Part shown: positions 59,015 to 64,000 of the stretch, piece by piece
Layout of the letters: every line of letters begins with the position of its first letter
Numbering within the stretch: the first letter of the stretch is position 1
NCBI RefSeq assembly: GCF_000766145.1
Contig: NZ_JNFB01000040.1
Coordinates: 62,001 to 126,000, forward strand
Source of the DNA: Paenilisteria newyorkensis
Lineage (GTDB): Bacteria > Bacillota > Bacilli > Lactobacillales > Listeriaceae
Reading direction: 5' to 3'
Length of the DNA: 64,000 bases
Notes under the pieces: model-generated
Told to the model about the DNA's origin: nothing
The model's input: the letters and a program-made list of their open reading frames with translations, nothing else
Databases searched by the model: none
Made by a program: the position numbers and the translations under genes

Positions 59015-59518
59015 TTATCCTAGTAATTCTTCAACTGTTTTGCCGCGTAATTTCGCAACATCTTCAGCTTTTTTAAGTTGTTTGATACCATCGAATGTAG
59101 CGCGAACCATGTTGATTGGTGTGTTAGATCCTAGTGATTTACTAGACACATCAGCAACACCAGCTAACTCAAGGACGGCACGAACTGGACCACCAGCAGT
59201 TACACCAGAACCGGCGCTTGCAGGTTTTAGGAGAATTTCTCCACCACCAAAATGACCGATTGCTGTGTGTGGGATTGTAGTGTCAACAGTTGGTACGAAG
59301 ATCATATTCTTCTTAGCATCGTCAATTGCTTTACGGATCGCATCTGGAACTTCTTGCGCTTTACCAGTACCGAATCCAACATGACCGTTTTTATCTCCAA
59401 CGACTACGAGCGCTGAAAAACGGAAACGACGACCACCCTTAACTACTTTCGCAACACGGTTGATAGTAACTACGCGTTCTTCTAATTCTAATTTGTTTCC
59501 ATCGATTTGTTGAGGCAT
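59015..59518 (-). CDS. rpsE: 30S ribosomal protein S5
   Basis: A 167 aa uS5 protein: [54 protein letters not shown] and [24 protein letters not shown]. It lies at the mRNA entry, with roles in decoding accuracy; the loop with VKGGRRF is where spectinomycin-resistance changes occur in other bacteria. Confidence 0.98.
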
Positions 59519-59539
59519 GTAAGTTGTCCCTCCTTCTTA

Positions 59540-59899
59540 TTAAAATTCCAATCCATTTTCACGAGCAGATTCAGCTAAAGCTTTTACGCGACCATGATAT
59601 AAATAACCACCGCGGTCAAATACAACAGCTTTAACGCCTTTTTCTGTAGCGCGTTTTGCAACGATTTCGCCTACTTTTGTAGCAGCGTCAACTTTTGACT
59701 CAGCTTTAGGGAAATCTTTATCTACGTTAGATGCGCTAGCGATTGTTACACCGTTAACATCATCGATAAGTTGAGCATAAATGTTCTTGTTCGAACGGAA
59801 TACGTTCAAACGTGGACGAGCTGCTGTTCCAGAAATCTTAGAACGAACACGACCATGTCTTTTTTTACGCACTTTATTTTTGTCGATTTTGGTAATCAC
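59540..59899 (-). CDS. rplR: 50S ribosomal protein L18
   Basis: A 119 aa uL18 protein starting at a GTG at 59899 ([19 protein letters not shown]) with GAGGTG 6 nt upstream; an earlier in-frame GTG at 59908 overlaps that site. It has the 5S rRNA-binding region [21 protein letters not shown]. It helps anchor 5S rRNA with L5. Confidence 0.97.
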   Translation of the reverse strand: MITKIDKNKVRKKRHGRVRSKISGTAARPRLNVFRSNKNIYAQLIDDVNGVTIASASNVDKDFPKAESKVDAATKVGEIVAKRATEKGVKAVVFDRGGYLYHGRVKALAESARENGLEF

Positions 59900-59932
59900 A
59901 CGACTCACCTCTTCTCTTAGCTTTATGCGGCA

Positions 59933-60469
59933 TTATTTACCGGTTTTACCTTCTTTACGACGTACAAATTCGCCTTCGTAACGGATACCTTTACCTTTGT
60001 AAGGCTCTGGTGGACGTACGGAACGGATATTTGCAGCCAATTCGCCAACGTGTTCTTTGTTAATACCGCGAACGATAACTTTCGTATTCGCTGGTACTTC
60101 CACTTCAACACCTGGACGAGCTTCGAATTCTACTGGATGCGAGTAACCTACGTTTAAAACAAGAGTAGTACCTTGTTTTGCAGCACGGTAACCGACACCA
60201 ATAAGCTCAAGAGTTTTTTCGTAGCCTTCAGATACACCGACAACCATGTTATTTAGAATAGCACGTGTCGTACCATGAAGAGCACGGTGTGTTTTATTGT
60301 CAGAAGGACGAGTCACATTGATCTCGCTGCCTTCGATATTGATTGAGATATCTGGGTTAAAAGTTTTTACAAGCTCACCTTTAGGACCCTTAACAGTTGC
60401 TGTTGAACCATCTAATGTTACAGTAACACCAGCTGGGATAACAATTGTTTTTTTACCTATACGGGACAT
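59933..60469 (-). CDS. rplF: 50S ribosomal protein L6
   Basis: A 178 aa uL6 protein: [20 protein letters not shown] and the C-terminal signature [26 protein letters not shown]. It has two related alpha/beta domains and sits near the L7/L12 stalk base and sarcin-ricin loop. Confidence 0.98.
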   Translation of the reverse strand: MSRIGKKTIVIPAGVTVTLDGSTATVKGPKGELVKTFNPDISINIEGSEINVTRPSDNKTHRALHGTTRAILNNMVVGVSEGYEKTLELIGVGYRAAKQGTTLVLNVGYSHPVEFEARPGVEVEVPANTKVIVRGINKEHVGELAANIRSVRPPEPYKGKGIRYEGEFVRRKEGKTGK

Positions 60470-60498
60470 TTATTGCACCTCCTTGTGATTTTCTTGTT

Positions 60499-60897
60499 TT
60501 ACCAAACGTATGCTAGAACTTCTCCGCCCACTTGTTTAGCGCGAGCTTCTTTGTCAGTTAACAAACCTTGAGAAGTAGATACAATTGCAATACCTAAACC
60601 GTTAAGTACTTTTGGTACCTCATCAGCTTTAGCGTAAACACGAAGACCTGGCTTACTGATACGCTTAAGTCCAGTAATTACACGCTCGTTAGCTGCACCA
60701 TATTTAAGGAAAACACGGATTGTACCTTGTTTGTCGTCTTGAATATACTCAACATCACGTACGAAACCTTCTCTTTTAAGGATTTCAGCGACTTCTTTTT
60801 TGATTTTTGAAGCAGGAACTTCTAATTTATCGTGACGTACCATATTGGCATTACGAATACGAGTTAGAAAATCTGCGATAGGATCTGTCATCACCAT
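60499..60897 (-). CDS. rpsH: 30S ribosomal protein S8
   Basis: A 132 aa uS8 protein: [36 protein letters not shown] and the C-terminal [31 protein letters not shown]. It binds central-domain 16S rRNA. In E. coli S8 represses the spc operon; whether it does so here is not known. Confidence 0.98.
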   Translation of the reverse strand: MVMTDPIADFLTRIRNANMVRHDKLEVPASKIKKEVAEILKREGFVRDVEYIQDDKQGTIRVFLKYGAANERVITGLKRISKPGLRVYAKADEVPKVLNGLGIAIVSTSQGLLTDKEARAKQVGGEVLAYVW

Positions 60898-60929
60898 GAA
60901 AAATTTACCTCCTTCCCATTATTGGGTTT

Positions 60930-61115
60930 TTACCAGCTTGCTTTTCTGACGCCGGGAATTTGTCCTTTATAGGCAAGTTCACGGAAGCAGATACGGCATA
61001 GTCTAAATTTGCGAATAACGGAATGTGGACGACCACAACGTTCACAACGAGTGTAAGCTTGAACAGGATGTTTCGGTGTGCGTTTTTGCTTCGCGATCAT
61101 TGATTTTTTAGCCAC
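60930..61115 (-). CDS. rpsN: 30S ribosomal protein S14, zinc-binding type Z
   Basis: A 61 aa uS14 protein of the short, zinc-binding form: [20 protein letters not shown] gives the four cysteines, and [13 protein letters not shown] is the typical end. Bacteria with this form often have a second, zinc-free copy elsewhere under Zur. It lies between rplE and rpsH. Confidence 0.97.
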   Translation of the reverse strand: MAKKSMIAKQKRTPKHPVQAYTRCERCGRPHSVIRKFRLCRICFRELAYKGQIPGVRKASW

Positions 61116-61154
61116 GTTTGCGCCTCCCTACTTATTTATTGATTACTATTTGGA

Positions 61155-61694
61155 TTACTTTTGAAACGGCATTCCAACATGTGTCAGTAATTCTTTTGAT
61201 TCTTCGTCAGATTTGGCAGTAGTAACGATTACTACGTCCATTCCGCGAACTTTACTTACTTTATCGTAATCAATTTCAGGGAAAATTAATTGCTCTCTAA
61301 CACCTAGCGTGTAGTTACCGCGACCGTCGAAGGCTTTTTTAGAAACCCCACGGAAGTCACGAACACGTGGTAAGGAAACAGTAATTAATTTGTCTAAGAA
61401 ATCATACATGCGATCTCCACGTAGCGTTACTTTCGCACCGATTGGCATTCCTTCACGAAGACGGAAACCAGCGATTGAATTTTTCGCTTTTGTGATTACA
61501 GGTTTTTGACCAGTGATTAGAGCTAACTCTTCCACTGCACTATCCAAAACTTTCGCATTTGCTGTTGCGTCACCAACACCAGTGTTGATTACGATTTTGT
61601 CGATTTTTGGTACCTCCATTACGGAGTCATAATTGAATTTGCTCATTAAAGCAGGAACAATTTCCTTAAGATATCTATCTTTAAGGCGATTCAT
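61155..61694 (-). CDS. rplE: 50S ribosomal protein L5
   Basis: A 179 aa uL5 protein: [41 protein letters not shown], and [23 protein letters not shown]. It binds 5S rRNA and contacts S13 across the subunit interface. Standard place between rplX and rpsN. Confidence 0.98.
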   Translation of the reverse strand: MNRLKDRYLKEIVPALMSKFNYDSVMEVPKIDKIVINTGVGDATANAKVLDSAVEELALITGQKPVITKAKNSIAGFRLREGMPIGAKVTLRGDRMYDFLDKLITVSLPRVRDFRGVSKKAFDGRGNYTLGVREQLIFPEIDYDKVSKVRGMDVVIVTTAKSDEESKELLTHVGMPFQK

Positions 61695-61722
61695 GTAATA
61701 TTCCCTCCTTCCTCAAATACTT

Positions 61723-62043
61723 TTATTTAGTTGCGTCTTTTATAACTTCACCGGATTTTTTAGCTACGCGTACTTTCTTACCATCCTTGATTTCACGGTT
61801 CACACGAGTTGGTTCACCAGTCTTAGGATCGATAAGCATTACGTTAGATACGTGAATCGGTGCTTCAACATTTAAAATTCCACCTTGCGGGTTAACGTTT
61901 GATGGTTTTGTATGTTTTTTAACCATGTTAAGTCCTTCAACGATCACGCGATCTTTCTTAGGGAACGCAGCGATAATTTTGCCGGATTTACCTTTATCTT
62001 TACCAGTAATAACTTGAACTTTATCACCTTTTTTGACATGCAT
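61723..62043 (-). CDS. rplX: 50S ribosomal protein L24
   Basis: About 106 aa with the start at 62043 ([26 protein letters not shown] upstream). The KOW motif lies in [19 protein letters not shown]. It binds early to 23S rRNA domain I and starts 50S assembly; it sits at the tunnel exit. Confidence 0.97.
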   Translation of the reverse strand: MHVKKGDKVQVITGKDKGKSGKIIAAFPKKDRVIVEGLNMVKKHTKPSNVNPQGGILNVEAPIHVSNVMLIDPKTGEPTRVNREIKDGKKVRVAKKSGEVIKDATK

Positions 62044-62081
62044 TGGGTCTAGCACCTCCTTGAGATTGAAACTACAGTATT

Positions 62082-62471
<390 letters not shown>

Positions 62472-62524
62472 TTACAATCAGGAAATTTATTTTTCCTAGT
62501 AAAACGATTATTACGAGTCACGAT

Positions 62525-62788
62525 TTAAACTAATACAGCTTTCTCAACAACATCTAGTAAGCGGAAACGTTTAGTCGCCGATAATGGACGAGTTTCAGCA
62601 ATGCGTACTAGATCGCCTGTTTTAGCTACATTATTTTCATCATGCGCTTTGAATTTTTTAGAATACTTCACTCGCTTGCCATAAAGCGTGTGTTTCTTAT
62701 ACGTTTCAACAACGACAGTAATTGTTTTATCCATTTTGTCGGATACAACACGTCCTGTATATACTTTACGTTGGTTACGTTCAGACAT
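62525..62788 (-). CDS. rpsQ: 30S ribosomal protein S17
   Basis: An 87 aa uS17 protein: [22 protein letters not shown] and [20 protein letters not shown]. It is a single OB-fold protein that binds 16S rRNA early in assembly. AGGAGG precedes the ATG. Confidence 0.98.
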   Translation of the reverse strand: MSERNQRKVYTGRVVSDKMDKTITVVVETYKKHTLYGKRVKYSKKFKAHDENNVAKTGDLVRIAETRPLSATKRFRLLDVVEKAVLV

Positions 62789-62815
62789 GTATTAAAACCT
62801 CCTCCTGAATTAATT

Positions 62816-63007
62816 TTAGGCAAGTTCTCTTTCACGAACGATTGTTTTCATACGAGCAATCGCTTTGCGTACTTCACGGATACGTGCAGTGTTTTCCAAT
62901 TGGCCAGTAGCTAATTGAAAGCGCAGGTTGAAGAGCTCTTCTTTTAGAGATTTCTCTTTATCTTGAATTTCAGTAGTGGACAATTCACGGATATCAGTTG
63001 CTTTCAT
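62816..63007 (-). CDS. rpmC: 50S ribosomal protein L29
   Basis: A 63 aa uL29 protein starting [20 protein letters not shown] at 63007, overlapping the end of rplP by 14 bp. Two long helices with [23 protein letters not shown] are typical. It lies at the tunnel exit near the trigger factor and SRP site. Confidence 0.97.
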   Translation of the reverse strand: MKATDIRELSTTEIQDKEKSLKEELFNLRFQLATGQLENTARIREVRKAIARMKTIVRERELA

Positions 63008-63431
63008 TTGCTTCACCACCAATTTCTTCGCGTTTCACGATTTTTGTTTTAACAGGTAGTTTATGTGCTGCAAGACGTAATGCTTCACGCGCTACTTCTT
63101 CAGGTACACCTGCGATTTCGAACATAATTTTGCCACGTTTAACTGGGCTTACCCAACCTTCCGGAGCACCTTTACCTTTACCCATCCGAACGCCGATTGG
63201 CTTAGATGTGTAAGATTTATGAGGGAAAATTTTAATCCAAACTTTACCGCCACGTTTCATGTAACGAGTCATTGCAATACGGGCAGCTTCGATTTGACGG
63301 TTAGTGATCCATGAAGCATCAACTGCTTGTAGACCATACTCACCAAATGCTACTTCTGTTCCGCCTTTTGCGCGTCCACGCATGTTACCACGGAACTCAC
63401 GACGGTATTTAACACGTTTTGGAACTAACAT
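62994..63431 (-). CDS. rplP: 50S ribosomal protein L16
   Basis: A 145 aa uL16 protein: [20 protein letters not shown], then [40 protein letters not shown]. It sits near the A site of the peptidyl-transferase centre. It follows rpsC by 2 bp. Confidence 0.98.
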   Translation of the reverse strand: MLVPKRVKYRREFRGNMRGRAKGGTEVAFGEYGLQAVDASWITNRQIEAARIAMTRYMKRGGKVWIKIFPHKSYTSKPIGVRMGKGKGAPEGWVSPVKRGKIMFEIAGVPEEVAREALRLAAHKLPVKTKIVKREEIGGEANESN

Positions 63432-63433
63432 TA

Positions 63434-64000
63434 TTATTTTCCTCCTTCCACATTTGTTTTCTTCGTAGGAAGGACTTCACCGCGGTAGATCCAGACTTTA
63501 ACGCCTAGTTTACCATAAGTTGTGTCAGCTTCTTCCCATGCGTAGTCGATGTCGGCACGCAATGTATGAAGAGGAACTGTTCCTTCACTGTAATGTTCCG
63601 CACGAGCGATATCCGCTCCACCTAGACGGCCGGAAACTTGAGTTTTAATACCACGAGCACCCGCACGCATTGTACGTTGGATAGCTTGTTTTTGTGCACG
63701 ACGGAACGATACACGGCTTTCTAATTGACGAGCGATACCTTCAGCAACTAATTTAGCATCAAGATCAGCTCTTTTAATTTCTACGATATTGATATGAACT
63801 CGTTTACCTGTAAGTTCATTTAGGTTTTTACGTAAAGATTCAACCTCAGATCCACCTTTACCGATAACCATTCCTGGTTTAGCAGTGTGGATTGTGATGT
63901 TTACACGGCTTGCAGCGCGTTCGATTTCGATACGAGATACAGAAGCATCTGATAAGTTTTTCGCGATATAATCACGGATACGTATATCTTCATGTAAGAA
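63434..64000 (-). CDS. rpsC: 30S ribosomal protein S3, N-terminus cut by window edge
   Basis: The frame is open through the right edge (reading [20 protein letters not shown] from 64000). About 188 of an expected 218 residues are present. The KH domain has [17 protein letters not shown], and the C-terminal domain has [38 protein letters not shown]. It lines the mRNA entry tunnel. An internal ATG at 63871 is not the true start. Confidence 0.97.
   Translation of the reverse strand, partial: FLHEDIRIRDYIAKNLSDASVSRIEIERAASRVNITIHTAKPGMVIGKGGSEVESLRKNLNELTGKRVHINIVEIKRADLDAKLVAEGIARQLESRVSFRRAQKQAIQRTMRAGARGIKTQVSGRLGGADIARAEHYSEGTVPLHTLRADIDYAWEEADTTYGKLGVKVWIYRGEVLPTKKTNVEGGK

Overview
The window is a piece of a low-GC Gram-positive chromosome that looks like Listeria in the broad sense (Listeriaceae). 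The right third holds a Firmicute-type S10-spc-alpha ribosomal operon with adk directly followed by infA and no map gene between them, as I recall from Listeria. Other blocks also match Listeria gene sets from memory: mgtA-ftsW-rodA (lmo2689-2687 type), fdhA-DUF1641-fdhD (lmo2586-2584 type), aroE-aroD, and a gol-like polyol operon with a DeoR regulator. The blocks are not arranged as in L. monocytogenes, so this is probably one of the more distant species. No rRNA, tRNA, IS element, prophage or CRISPR array was seen.

Layout. 1-8300: a minus-strand polyol operon (zinc dehydrogenase, RbtT/DalT/CsbX-type transporter, RpiB isomerase, DhaK and DhaL kinase subunits, GolD/DthD-type dehydrogenase, transketolase) next to a DeoR repressor cut by the left edge. 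The gene set fits tetritol (threitol/erythritol) use, ending in erythrose-4-phosphate. 8400-13500: small membrane or surface proteins and two Rgg-type regulators flanking an exported matrixin-like protease and a lipoprotein, with candidate mini-peptide genes. 13700-21000: a mannosyl/glucosyl-glycerate-like PTS operon (GH13_18 phosphorylase, GH38 mannosidase, PTS EIIABC) with a divergent RpiR regulator. 21990-23540: an AT-rich three-gene toxin-antitoxin-chaperone cassette (MqsR-like, MqsA-like, SecB-like). 23780-28400: a LipA-like phosphatase, a HAD phosphatase and a TslA-like type VII lipase effector with a helical partner and two DUF1433 immunity candidates.

28500-34950: surface and envelope genes (beta-helix protein, LPXTG protein, coiled-coil sunset-domain protein) and a MarR/NmrA pair under a perfect 42-bp palindrome. 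34980-39560: formate dehydrogenase, its accessory genes and a long leader with a Fur-like box. 40350-42330: a BlaI/M56 pair whose M56 protein has an unusual repeat tail. 42330-44030: two membrane-anchored proteins of unknown function.

44278-49810: the most striking region. An M-box Mg2+ riboswitch with its own terminator is followed by a 33-codon leader peptide rich in acidic residues and prolines, then the Mg2+ P-type ATPase gene mgtA, then two SEDS (FtsW/RodA) genes. This resembles the two-step riboswitch plus MgtL leader-peptide control known from enteric mgtA, but in a Gram-positive. 49810-52850: an aroE-aroD-MFS operon. 53100-64000: the ribosomal protein operon, transcribed leftwards, with rpsC cut by the right edge.
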